This document shows positions 12,258-19,628 of a stretch of DNA of 25,026 nt, piece by piece. How positions within the stretch are numbered: position 1 is the stretch's first letter; each line of letters opens with the position of its first letter. Under the pieces are notes generated by a model. That model did not search any database. It was given only the letters and a program-made list of their open reading frames with translations, and was not told the DNA's origin. The position numbers were made by a program, and so were the translations under genes. The DNA is from a virus. The stretch lies in the IMG/VR virus record IMGVR_UViG_3300037847_005585, positions 852 through 25,877 of that record; one strand, 5' to 3'.

Positions 12258-13044
12258 TTGGTCTGACTTACTAGTTAATGTCGTGGGGTATGAGCCTCCA
12301 GCAGACTCAATTGATTTGCGAAACTCTTTTATTGAGAATTGTTTGGCAGATCAAGATGGCAAGAAGCTTACTCAGGCAGACATACATCTGGTTATGCAGC
12401 AAGGTATTTACGATTGGGAGCAGCAGGCATTATCCAAAAGCGCTCGTCTTAATGGCTTGATTCGTGCGCCCTATAATACTGGCAAGTCTCAACAAGTAGC
12501 CATTGGTTTATCGGCATATATGACTACAAGAAAACATGAACTTGAGACATTGATTGTTTCTGCTGATGGTGGTATTTCAGCTAAAAGAATATTGTCTTTG
12601 AGGGCCTTGTTTATGAGTGATATGTATAAGTATTGGTGCAAAGAGCATAACTTCAATCCTGTTGAGTTTGATAGAACTGATACTGGGTCAACCCAGCGAA
12701 TCATTGTTAAAAGTCGCAACAGGACAGGTAACCCCACTTATGAGGCGTATGCAGTATTGACTCAAACCACAGGTCAACGTGCTGGTGTGCTGATTCTTGA
12801 TGATGTGTGCAATGATGAAGATCGTATATCTACTGCTCGTAGAGATACAGTATGGAATAAGGTATCTAACACATGGATCAAGCGTGTTCATGATAAAGGT
12901 ATTGTTTTAAGTGTGTGTACTCCCTATCATCCAAATGATGCTAACAGTAGACTCATGAAGTCTGGCATTTTTAATGTATTGCAAATATCAGTAAAAGAAG
13001 ATAAAACAGGTTATCAAGTAGAAGAATGGAACAATCTAAAGTAA
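12241..13044 (+). CDS. terL: Large terminase, ATPase domain (separate gene)
   Basis: 267 aa protein that is the N-terminal half of a large terminase, the motor that pumps DNA into the head. Walker A is RAPYNTGKS (75-83), Walker B is VLILDD (183-188) and the coupling motif is SVCTPYHPND (224-233), all in the right order and spacing. The gene stops at 13042-13044, exactly in the linker that joins ATPase and nuclease in ordinary terminases. The ATG at 12241 is preferred over a GTG at 12178 because the region between overlaps the Cys-rich gene in another frame. The nuclease half follows as a separate gene at 13367, and the two halves together (528 aa) have the usual length. Confidence 0.85.
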   Translation: MAQKANWSDLLVNVVGYEPPADSIDLRNSFIENCLADQDGKKLTQADIHLVMQQGIYDWEQQALSKSARLNGLIRAPYNTGKSQQVAIGLSAYMTTRKHELETLIVSADGGISAKRILSLRALFMSDMYKYWCKEHNFNPVEFDRTDTGSTQRIIVKSRNRTGNPTYEAYAVLTQTTGQRAGVLILDDVCNDEDRISTARRDTVWNKVSNTWIKRVHDKGIVLSVCTPYHPNDANSRLMKSGIFNVLQISVKEDKTGYQVEEWNNLK

Positions 13045-13370
13045 TCATATATGTAAGATTTAATACAGATTTAGATCAAGAATATGTTGATAACACAAAA
13101 AAAGAGCTGAATAGATTTGTAGATATGATTGGTGCTAAGGTAGTAAATGAATACTGGGAGGTGTTAGATAAAAACACAGAATCTGGTGTAATTGATTATA
13201 TAATAGACGAATGCATGAGAAAGGGCTGCTCAATCCTTACTTATGATTTGGATACTCTTCATGGATATGTTTCTGGAGCCTTTTCAATATTAGATGAGGC
13301 ATTTAAAGATCAAGTTGCTATATTCTTTGTAGATCCAACTAGTTCACTAAAAAGCATATTTCATTTATGA
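13026..13370 (+). CDS. Resolvase-like domain gene inserted between terminase halves
   Basis: 114 aa protein whose pattern fits the N-terminal catalytic fold of serine recombinases: VIIYVRFNTDLDQE (residues 6-19; family A-x-Y-x-R-V-S-T-D), a helical middle, NEYWEVLDKNTESG (41-54; family y-x-d-x-x-S-G), then SILTYDLDTLHGYVSG (family D-R-L-x-R) and VAIFFVDP. The catalytic Ser is replaced by Asn13 and the D-R-L-S-R arginine is absent, so it should not recombine DNA. The C-terminal DNA-binding part is missing. The gene overlaps the ATPase gene by 19 bases and the nuclease gene by 4 (ATGA), so translation is coupled through all three. Family assignment is my inference from motifs. Confidence 0.6.
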   Translation: MEQSKVIIYVRFNTDLDQEYVDNTKKELNRFVDMIGAKVVNEYWEVLDKNTESGVIDYIIDECMRKGCSILTYDLDTLHGYVSGAFSILDEAFKDQVAIFFVDPTSSLKSIFHL

Positions 13371-14152
13371 GAGAGGCTGATAGGGTATGGGAGATACCAT
13401 TATGGGAGACTAACCACAGTAAACAACGACTGCTCCAAGAGGAAGCGATGGACTTTCTATCGTATAAGCTTGGATATGAAATGAGTGAGGAAACAGATGA
13501 TCCTACGAAGAAGGCATACAAACATTTTGATGGATATAATCACTACCCTGACGGCAATCTTACATCTATTGATTACGATAATGGCAGTTCTGTTTGGCTT
13601 TGCGCTGATTTCAACAGGTCTCCTCATTGTTGGGCTTTGCTCCAAGTTAAAAAGGCTCGTAATGGGCTTAGGCAGTACATTGTTTTTGACGAAATCTTCT
13701 CCAAAGAAGCCCTCACCACCGAACAAGCCCTCAAAGCTGTTGAATTACTGAAAAAATGGGATATTTCAAAAGTTTTATTGGCTGGAGACAACACTTCTAA
13801 CCAAAAAAGTGGTAATTATGGTCGTGTAGGCAAAAATGACTGGGATTATGTTAGGGAAGTGCTTAGTCAACACGACATTTCATATAAAAATGAGTTAGAT
13901 ATACAAAATCCTAAAAGAAAAGTGCGTGTAGACAGGGTTAATAACGCAATTTATGCTGGAAAAAATGGAGAAAGACGACTTTTAGTAAATACTAGATGCG
14001 ACCATGTTATAAAAGACTATATGTACTCCATTGTTAATGATAAAGGTGTAAAAATAGACAATGGTGATCGTGGACACATGTCTGATGCAATAGATTATGC
14101 TATTTGGAGGAATGAAAAGGGGTCATCAAGTCCAATGTACGTGCTACGCTAG
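13367..14152 (+). CDS. terL: Large terminase, nuclease domain (separate gene)
   Basis: 261 aa protein that is the C-terminal RNase H-like nuclease half of the large terminase, which cuts the concatemer. It begins within the usual linker after ATPase motifs (IPLWETNHSKQRLL, typical of terminases). Predicted catalytic acids are Asp81 (WLCADFNRSP), Asp141 (LLAGDNTSN) and Asp240/243 (GHMSDAIDYAIW). It starts with ATGA overlap on the resolvase-like gene. Its stop overlaps that of the convergent gene on the other strand by a few bases. Since the ATPase is a separate chain, the motor and nuclease would have to meet as separate subunits. Confidence 0.82.
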   Translation: MREADRVWEIPLWETNHSKQRLLQEEAMDFLSYKLGYEMSEETDDPTKKAYKHFDGYNHYPDGNLTSIDYDNGSSVWLCADFNRSPHCWALLQVKKARNGLRQYIVFDEIFSKEALTTEQALKAVELLKKWDISKVLLAGDNTSNQKSGNYGRVGKNDWDYVREVLSQHDISYKNELDIQNPKRKVRVDRVNNAIYAGKNGERRLLVNTRCDHVIKDYMYSIVNDKGVKIDNGDRGHMSDAIDYAIWRNEKGSSSPMYVLR

Positions 14153-14535
14153 TCTCTTCTGATAGGTTTAGTGCGTTTACCCATTCCTACACGTTTTTTC
14201 TCTCTAATAGCCTCAGATGCTTTGCCTTTTGCTTTTAGTTCCTTCCACGTAACAGGTGTTTCCTTGCTTATTCGAACAGTAGGACGACATTTTTTAATTC
14301 CTTTAAACTTCTTTGACCCACAAGGTGAGCCATCTTGAGTAGTCCATTTTTCTCGCATCCATCGAGCAACACCTCTTTTGGTCGACTTTCTTCCTGTATA
14401 TGTTCCCCCTCTTTTTTTATATTCCTTTACGATCCAAGCTGATGCGTATGCACTAGGGAATATTTTAAACTTGCGCTTAGCCTCTGATTTTACTCGGCTA
14501 TATAAAGATGGATTAGCTGGTTCGTTTTTTGACAT
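14149..14535 (-). CDS. DUF5872-like basic protein
   Basis: 128 aa, very basic. It matches the DUF5872 pattern: NPSLYSRVKSEAKRKFKIFP, SAYASAWIVKEYKKRGGTY, ARWMREKWTTQDGSPCGSKK, CRPTVRISKETPVTWKELK. Homologues that I recall come from algal (Phycodnaviridae-type) viruses and marine phages; the function is unknown, and a DNA-binding or virion role would fit the charge. It is the only minus-strand gene in the packaging and head region. Its start faces the gene at 14622, and the palindrome at 14567-14589 lies between them. Confidence 0.75.
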   Translation of the reverse strand: MSKNEPANPSLYSRVKSEAKRKFKIFPSAYASAWIVKEYKKRGGTYTGRKSTKRGVARWMREKWTTQDGSPCGSKKFKGIKKCRPTVRISKETPVTWKELKAKGKASEAIREKKRVGMGKRTKPIRRD

Positions 14536-14566
14536 AAGTAAAAGAAAAAGAAAATATTATTACAAA

Positions 14567-14589
14567 TCAATACTTGAATTTAGTATTGA
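14567..14589. promoter_or_regulatory. Operator-like palindrome in a divergent gap
   Basis: TCAATACT (14567-14574), 7 bases (TGAATTT), AGTATTGA (14582-14589), an exact 8-base inverted repeat. It lies between the divergent genes at 14535 and 14622, where promoters of both would be. This makes it a good candidate for a repressor or activator site. No clear -10 and -35 pair could be assigned. Confidence 0.45.
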
Positions 14590-14621
14590 ATCAAAACATA
14601 AATAGTAACTATTTTGTCGCC

Positions 14622-14897
14622 ATGAAAGATGTTAAAAGACTTAGCGGTGGTCGGATCGAGTACAGAGGTCATACTTATGCTGGATTCAACAAACCCCGCA
14701 GGAGTTGGAGGGACACCAAAAAATTTGTAGTTTTAGCAAAGAAAGGTAATCAAATTAGGGTTATCCATTATGGTGATCCCAATATGCCCATTCGTAAGAA
14801 TGAGCCAGCTCGTAGAAAGTCTTTTAGGGCTAGACATCGTTGTTCAACAGCAAAAGATAAATTTACGGCAAGATATTGGTCGTGCAAAAAATGGTAA
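14622..14897 (+). CDS. Small basic marine-phage protein with YWSCKKW end
   Basis: 91 aa, basic. It begins MKDVKRLSGGRIEYRGHTY, followed by AGFNKPRRSW and FVVLAKKGNQIRVIHYG, and closes RRKSFRARHRCSTAKDKF and TARYWSCKKW. I know this pattern (SGGRIEYRGHTFxGFNKP, SFKARH, YWxxxVKW) from marine phages and related sequences in algal viruses, but no function is assigned. The start at 14622 gives the conserved N-terminus; an upstream frame from 14574 crosses the palindrome. The C-terminal Cys and Arg residues suggest nucleic acid binding. Confidence 0.7.
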   Translation: MKDVKRLSGGRIEYRGHTYAGFNKPRRSWRDTKKFVVLAKKGNQIRVIHYGDPNMPIRKNEPARRKSFRARHRCSTAKDKFTARYWSCKKW

Positions 14898-14904
14898 CTA
14901 AATA

Positions 14905-15180
14905 ATGGCTATATCGCAAGAGCAGCTTAATAAAGATTTAAAATTTGAAGTAAAACAGTTACATTCTATCATAGAATTAATAACCAAAGACATTCAAGAT
15001 ATGAAAGAAGCATTGTTAGGAAACGAGTTCAACAAAGAGGGTCTCGTATATAAAGTAGAAAACAACGAGAAACAAATTGAAGAACTTGTAAAATTCAAGC
15101 AAAAGATAGTTGCTTGGGCTACTGGGGCAGGATTAGGTTCTGGAACCCTTGTAAATTTACTTATGGACTTAATAAAATAA
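14905..15180 (+). CDS. Coiled-coil protein with C-terminal hydrophobic segment (XhlA-like)
   Basis: 91 aa. Residues 1-65 are a coiled coil (LHSIIELITKDIQDMKEALL, KVENNEKQIEELVKFKQK), and residues 69-90 (IVAWATGAGLGSGTLVNLLM) form a Gly-rich membrane segment. This layout resembles XhlA-type holin-associated proteins and other phage tail- or lysis-associated proteins. Together with the next gene it may form a lysis pair in which the coiled coil partners the holin. No SD-based alternative start is seen. The assignment is by layout only. Confidence 0.5.
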   Translation: MAISQEQLNKDLKFEVKQLHSIIELITKDIQDMKEALLGNEFNKEGLVYKVENNEKQIEELVKFKQKIVAWATGAGLGSGTLVNLLMDLIK

Positions 15181-15182
15181 AT

Positions 15183-15677
15183 ATGAGCAAGAAAAAACTA
15201 GCCAATATGGGCTTTATTGATTTACTAACGAAGAAAGCGCCAAAGCTAGGTGCAAAAGCAGCCACTGTCGTTGCTAGTATAGCAACTGGTGGCAGAAGTG
15301 ATCAAATAATAGAATTATTTAAAAAAGAAGTAGGATTGTCTACAGAGTTATCAAATGATGATAAAGAGATAATACTTACTCAAATGAAGCATGATCTCAA
15401 TGAATTTGAGATGGAGATACAAGACGTTCAGAATGCTCGTAACAGTGAACTCGCTAGAATGAAGGCTTCTAAAAATGCTTTTACTAGAAACATGAATACG
15501 ATACTTGCAGCATCTATTATATTAGGTGCATTTGCCTTAGTAGGCGTATTAATATTTACTGACGACATAGGTGGCAACTCTCAGACTCTTGTAAATGTAG
15601 CGTTTGGTGCAATATTTACTGCTTTCACTACTGTAACTGGTTATTACTTTGGTAAATCATCTAGAGACGAAGATTAG
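15183..15677 (+). CDS. Holin candidate, resembling GTA-type 3-TM holins
   Basis: 164 aa. After a basic start, residues 105-126 (NTILAASIILGAFALVGVLI) and 136-156 (LVNVAFGAIFTAFTTVTGYY) form two membrane spans, with a possible amphipathic helix before them. The middle EIQDVQNARNSELARMK is typical of the gene-transfer-agent holin family (holin of 3TMs), and FGKSSRDED at the end fits too. It would permit lysis by releasing the endolysin or by membrane damage. The start at ATG 15183 is preferred over a frame from 15114. It lies 2 bases after the coiled-coil gene stop. Confidence 0.55.
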   Translation: MSKKKLANMGFIDLLTKKAPKLGAKAATVVASIATGGRSDQIIELFKKEVGLSTELSNDDKEIILTQMKHDLNEFEMEIQDVQNARNSELARMKASKNAFTRNMNTILAASIILGAFALVGVLIFTDDIGGNSQTLVNVAFGAIFTAFTTVTGYYFGKSSRDED

Positions 15678-15682
15678 GAGCC

Positions 15683-15802
15683 ATGCCACTCAAAAAGGGT
15701 AAATCTCAAAAGACGATTTCTCAAAACATAAGACAACTTATTAACGAGGGATATAGCAGACAACAAGCTGTAGCCATAGCCCTACAATTCTCTAAAAGAT
15801 GA
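15683..15802 (+). CDS. Very small basic phage protein (39 aa)
   Basis: 39 aa: MPLKKGKSQKTISQNIRQLI followed by a G-Y-S-R-Q-Q-A-V-A-I-A-L-like helix. I recall this type (MPLKKGKSxKVISxNIxxLxxxGxxxxQAVAIAL) from many phages, usually near portal genes. AGGAG precedes the start and the stop overlaps the portal start by 4 bases (ATGA), strong evidence for coupling. Function unknown, perhaps a virion or DNA-binding peptide. Confidence 0.75.
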   Translation: MPLKKGKSQKTISQNIRQLINEGYSRQQAVAIALQFSKR

Positions 15803-17358
15803 TTGATCTATCTAAAATTTATTCTGTACCAAAGGATGTTGCTGAAGATATCGTAATGAAAGAAACTAGACATCCCTATTACAGCGTGGTGTTAGATAGA
15901 GCGAAAATAATGAACAGTTGGTTTCAGTCTGAGTATGACGAATACACAGCTATATCATCTACCGTATTTTCTGACAAGTCTTATATCATTGAGCAGTCTA
16001 CTATTGAATCTGATGATGAGTACAAGGAAAGATTAAATAGGATGAAGCTATTTCCTCTAGAGCAAAAGTTTTTTGCTGCTCAACAGAGGATATATGATGA
16101 GAATAATGTCAACAGGATGTTTCCTGAAAACAAAGATTTTTGGAAATATAAGTCAGGCAACTTTGATGATGCAGGGTGTTCCATTACTGAGTTCTATCGT
16201 GACAAGGTGATGTTTGTAAAAGAGGTCTTAGGATTTGGTGCAGTAGTAACTGACTTGATGATGGATGAAGACGGCAACCCTGTTACCGATAATAATGGTA
16301 ACGTGATTCCTTACAACTTTGTTTTGCGACCTCATGAGATATTTAACTTCCAAGTAAAACAAGGCATTCTTACTCTTCTTGTTACTCGTCAAATGTATTA
16401 TGACATACAAAATATCAAGAAGTTTAGATGGACTGCCTACACTCCTGAGTATATCTGTGTTTATACTCAACAGAACAACTCAAAGAAAAAGATATTAGAA
16501 ATAGAGAATCCATTCGGTGAGGTTCCAGCTACGCTTCTGAAAGGACAAACAGATGCAAACAGTTCTTTTGTGGTTGGCAAGCCTAGAAGATATTCTCTGA
16601 AAGGAATGTACCTTGCAGCATCAGAACTGTTCTATGACCTCAAAAAAGGATCAGAATTGTTTGGTCATCCGATACCTGTACTAACAGACTCTATTGTGCG
16701 TAGCTTAGCAGGTGTAGCTGATGATGACCAATACGATTCACGCACAATCAAAGAGGGTGTGGGTATGGCAATCATCATACCTGACGAGCAGACAATACCC
16801 AACAATATGTTGTACCAGGCTGATATGCAGGGCTTGCAACATTTGAGGGATGTCATATTTGGTGACCTCATGTCTTTGATATTCTCTATGGCCATGGTTC
16901 GTGATAAGTCTTTAGTAAAGAGCAATGTATCTGGTGCAGCCAAGCGTTTTGATAATGTAGATGAACAAGGCTTATTAGCATCTACGGCTATGGATATGGA
17001 AATGATTGAAAATCAAGTACTTAGAAGAATGGCGAAGGTTCGTGATGAGGACTTTGAAAATTACATTGTTACTTATAGTAAACACTATGACTTGTCTAGT
17101 GCAGACGAAATATTCTCAGATATTACAGAGGGTATGCAGTATAAAGCAATGCCTCTCCCATTACTTGTCAAGCTTACAGCAGAATACATGAGAAAACGAT
17201 CCATGCCTCAAGAAGATATTGATGATGTAATGAATTACTTTGAGGAATTTGGCATGCCAAAAAGTTCTGGAGATTTACGTAATTTATTGGATATATTACC
17301 AACAGAAGAACTTGCAAGACAAGTTCAAATTGGTATTGAATCAAACAGCGAGCAATAA
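15799..17358 (+). CDS. Portal protein
   Basis: 519 aa, the size and place expected of a portal, the dodecameric ring at the head vertex through which DNA enters and leaves. Visible features: an N-terminal helical part, DAGCSITEFYRDKVMFVKEV, an ATDLMMDEDGNPV-like loop, a beta-rich wing domain (PYNFVLRPHEIFNFQVKQGI), a helical stem with LKGMYLAASELFYDLKKGSE, and a C-terminal crown region (VSGAAKRFDNVDEQGLLAST). The sequence is like the SPP1 gp6 or DUF4055 portals by layout rather than by close identity. It starts 4 bases inside the mini-gene and is followed 16 bases later by the scaffold gene. Confidence 0.8.
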   Translation: MIDLSKIYSVPKDVAEDIVMKETRHPYYSVVLDRAKIMNSWFQSEYDEYTAISSTVFSDKSYIIEQSTIESDDEYKERLNRMKLFPLEQKFFAAQQRIYDENNVNRMFPENKDFWKYKSGNFDDAGCSITEFYRDKVMFVKEVLGFGAVVTDLMMDEDGNPVTDNNGNVIPYNFVLRPHEIFNFQVKQGILTLLVTRQMYYDIQNIKKFRWTAYTPEYICVYTQQNNSKKKILEIENPFGEVPATLLKGQTDANSSFVVGKPRRYSLKGMYLAASELFYDLKKGSELFGHPIPVLTDSIVRSLAGVADDDQYDSRTIKEGVGMAIIIPDEQTIPNNMLYQADMQGLQHLRDVIFGDLMSLIFSMAMVRDKSLVKSNVSGAAKRFDNVDEQGLLASTAMDMEMIENQVLRRMAKVRDEDFENYIVTYSKHYDLSSADEIFSDITEGMQYKAMPLPLLVKLTAEYMRKRSMPQEDIDDVMNYFEEFGMPKSSGDLRNLLDILPTEELARQVQIGIESNSEQ

Positions 17359-17374
17359 TTAACTTGTAACCACT

Positions 17375-18115
17375 ATGAGTGAAGAAAAAACAGAGTCAGT
17401 TGACACTCCTGAGTCAACAACAGAAGAGACAACTTCTCAAAACGTACAACAGCAACCTGAGTTCGACAAAGACAAGTTCTTTAGGGGCGCTTACAATGAA
17501 GGTAAGGGCAAAGTCGAGCGTGATGTAATAAGTAAACTCTCTGAAATATTAGGTGATGATGTCAATACTCTCGATGATGCGTTCTCTCTATTGTCAAATA
17601 AAATGCATCCTGTGCAATCTGATGCAGGTGAAGAAAACAAGTTGCGAGAGTTGCTGCAAAAAGCCCAGTTAGAAGCAGAGACTGCTAAAGAGCAGTTAGC
17701 GCTTAGTCAAATGGAAACTAGGATAGGATCTGAGTTTCAGGGCGCTTTCAATGCTTTAGAGCAAGATAACGAGTTGACACTCAAAAAAAATTACATAGAA
17801 CAACTGTTCTATAACGAGTATGAGATTGAGGAGAGTAACGGTCAGTTTTATGCCACAAAAAATGGTGTTCCTGACTTAGATGCTCAAGGCAATAAAAAAT
17901 CGGTAGGAAACTCTCTCGTAGAGTTTGCTAAGCAATTTGCAAAGCCCAAGAAAGTGGGTGCAGGAGGAGCAACTGGTGGTACTCCTTCTACTGATAGACC
18001 TAGCAGAGCAGAGTTTCAAAAACTTGTGCGCTCTTCTAGTCCAGTAGACCGAAAGAAAGCAGAACAGCTATATGGGGCTATGAAACTAGCTGGCGGCTGG
18101 GCTGAACAAGCATAA
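17375..18115 (+). CDS. Probable scaffolding protein
   Basis: 246 aa, strongly acidic and low-complexity N-terminus (TESVDTPESTTEETTSQNVQ), a coiled-coil middle (ENKLRELLQKAQLEAETAKE), and a small basic C-terminus with AGGATGGTPSTDRPSRAEF, a region that in scaffold proteins often binds the coat. The gene lies between portal and coat protein, the standard position. No protease motif is seen, so capsid maturation cleavage would need another gene. An alternative is a DUF4355-like scaffold, which amounts to the same role. Confidence 0.7.
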   Translation: MSEEKTESVDTPESTTEETTSQNVQQQPEFDKDKFFRGAYNEGKGKVERDVISKLSEILGDDVNTLDDAFSLLSNKMHPVQSDAGEENKLRELLQKAQLEAETAKEQLALSQMETRIGSEFQGAFNALEQDNELTLKKNYIEQLFYNEYEIEESNGQFYATKNGVPDLDAQGNKKSVGNSLVEFAKQFAKPKKVGAGGATGGTPSTDRPSRAEFQKLVRSSSPVDRKKAEQLYGAMKLAGGWAEQA

Positions 18116-18152
18116 ATCCATCTATTGGTTAGGCAAAACCTTAATTGTCATG

Positions 18153-18186
18153 TTTTGGTCATAGCGACCCAAAAGCTAAATATAAT
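18153..18186 (+). promoter_or_regulatory. Candidate promoter and operator of the coat protein gene
   Basis: A perfect -10 box TATAAT (18181-18186) lies 29 bases before the coat ATG. No good -35 is visible; instead the inverted repeat TTTTGGTC (18153-18160) / GACCcAAAA (18166-18174) lies just upstream. That layout suggests an activator-dependent late promoter. TTTTGGTC also occurs in the tandem elements at 8548 and 8584. Confidence 0.4.
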
Positions 18187-18215
18187 CTAACATTTAATTT
18201 AACTTTTATAAAGAC

Positions 18216-19409
18216 ATGGCAATTAATACCAACTTTAATATTTATGAGCCAGAGGCATTTGTTGAGGTAGCATTAGCTAACCAATATCCAAATCGACCAA
18301 TGGTATCTACTGCCGTTACTAACGTAGCTGGCGCATCAATCGAAGGTCTAGTTGCAGCTCGTAACAAGACTGTAAGCATAACTCGTGCAGTAAAGCCTAC
18401 TGGCTCTGCTTCTGCATATTCAGGATCTTACTCTCTAGGCACTCCTAATGCTAGCGAAGAGCAATTAGTAATTAACAAGCATTATTATGCTGGATTCAGC
18501 ATCGACAAGGCTGACCAAAAGTTTGCACTTCCTGACTTAGTACAACAACACTTTGTACCAAGACTACATCAACTAATTGACCAAATCAATGCTGATGTAA
18601 AAACTGAGGCTCGTAAAGGATTTGAAGCGGCATTTGCTGACAACAACACAGATTCTACTGTTATGGACACAAACGACCTTGCAGAAGCACGAAGAATCAT
18701 GGCTGCTCGTAAGTTTGTATCTGACAACATGAATATGATCATTGATCCATTTGCAGAAAAAGATTTGACTACACTAAATCTTTTCCAAAATGCTAACACT
18801 CGTGGAAACAACGAGATTCAGCTATCTGGTGCAATGGCTCAGGCTTATGGTTTCAACTTCTTCGTTGATAACAACGGAAGCGACCATACTCCTGCTACTG
18901 TAACTGATGCTACTATCGCAGCCACTGAGGCTATTGGACAAACAGAACTAACCATTGATAATGGTAGTGGTGGAGCAGCAACTGTATCTTTAGCTGAGGG
19001 TGACGTTGTTACTTTCGGTTCTGCTAAAGGAACAGATGACTTCTACGTAGTTCAGTCTCAGACAGGAACAGTTCTTACCTTAAAAGAGCCATTACGAAAA
19101 GCATTAGCTAACAATGACACTATCAATCCAGTTGATATTGCTTCTGGCGACACTGGTCGTGAGCAGTTCTTCTACGATCCATCTGCACTAGCCTTAGTTA
19201 CTGCAGTAATGCCTTCAGTAGATAGCGGTTCAGGATCAGGTGTTCGTAGAGCAGCAGGCTTCGAGCCAATGAACAATGTGAACTACACATTGACTATCGA
19301 AGAAACCAAGTCAGGCGCTGATGTACTTATTGAAGTTCTTTATGGAACTAAAGTATTCAGAGGAGACTTAGGTGGTCGATACATTCGTGGTAACGTAGCC
19401 AAAGCCTAA
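18216..19409 (+). CDS. Major capsid protein, P22-coat-like
   Basis: 397 aa protein with the layout of HK97-fold coats of the P22 gp5 type: an N-arm (INTNFNIYEPEAFVEVALAN), a SVSITRAVKPTG-like beta segment (NKTVSITRAVKPTGSASAYS), a spine helix (PRLHQLIDQINADVKTEARK), and a C-terminal A-domain (FEPMNNVNYTLTIEETKSGA). Residues about 215-290 (TLTIDNGSGGAATVSLAEGD, TVLTLKEPL) form a beta-rich insertion like P22's I-domain. The gene has its own promoter-like upstream DNA and its own terminator, as expected for the most abundant product. Confidence 0.85.
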   Translation: MAINTNFNIYEPEAFVEVALANQYPNRPMVSTAVTNVAGASIEGLVAARNKTVSITRAVKPTGSASAYSGSYSLGTPNASEEQLVINKHYYAGFSIDKADQKFALPDLVQQHFVPRLHQLIDQINADVKTEARKGFEAAFADNNTDSTVMDTNDLAEARRIMAARKFVSDNMNMIIDPFAEKDLTTLNLFQNANTRGNNEIQLSGAMAQAYGFNFFVDNNGSDHTPATVTDATIAATEAIGQTELTIDNGSGGAATVSLAEGDVVTFGSAKGTDDFYVVQSQTGTVLTLKEPLRKALANNDTINPVDIASGDTGREQFFYDPSALALVTAVMPSVDSGSGSGVRRAAGFEPMNNVNYTLTIEETKSGADVLIEVLYGTKVFRGDLGGRYIRGNVAKA

Positions 19410-19418
19410 TTTTATAAG

Positions 19419-19446
19419 GAGCCGCCTTAGTGCGGCTCTCTTTTTA
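19419..19446 (+). terminator. Intrinsic terminator after the coat gene
   Basis: GAGCCGC (19419-19425) pairs with GCGGCTC (19432-19438) around a 6-base loop, followed by TCTTTTTATT. It lies 10 bases after the coat stop and overlaps the leader of the holin-like gene. The tail genes downstream would need read-through or another promoter. Confidence 0.85.
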
Positions 19447-19448
19447 TT

Positions 19449-19628
19449 ATGGTTCAACCTGAAGATATAATAGACTCAAGGGCTATGATAGGTATGTTCG
19501 GTCTACTATCGAGCATAACCCTGCAACAAGTATCTACAGTTATATCTATACTTGTCGGTATTGTAACGTTTGGTTACATGACCATGAAATGGTATTATGA
19601 ATGGAAAAAGATTAAAAGCGAGAAATAA
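19449..19628 (+). CDS. Small holin-like membrane protein (59 aa)
   Basis: 59 aa: an N-terminal region MVQPEDIIDSRAMIGMFGLL, a hydrophobic segment (VSTVISILVGIVTFGYMTM, residues 28-46) and a basic, aromatic end (KWYYEWKKIKSEK). The one or two spans plus a charged tail are typical of class II holins found near phage structural genes. Its stop overlaps the next start (TAATG). The gene lies at the coat-terminator boundary. It competes with the holin candidate at 15183, and which one acts is unclear. Confidence 0.55.
   Translation: MVQPEDIIDSRAMIGMFGLLSSITLQQVSTVISILVGIVTFGYMTMKWYYEWKKIKSEK

Noticed and set aside
13485-13751. 88 aa plus-strand frame inside the terminase nuclease gene
   Set aside because: Shadow of the real gene in another frame, no start signal, no family pattern.
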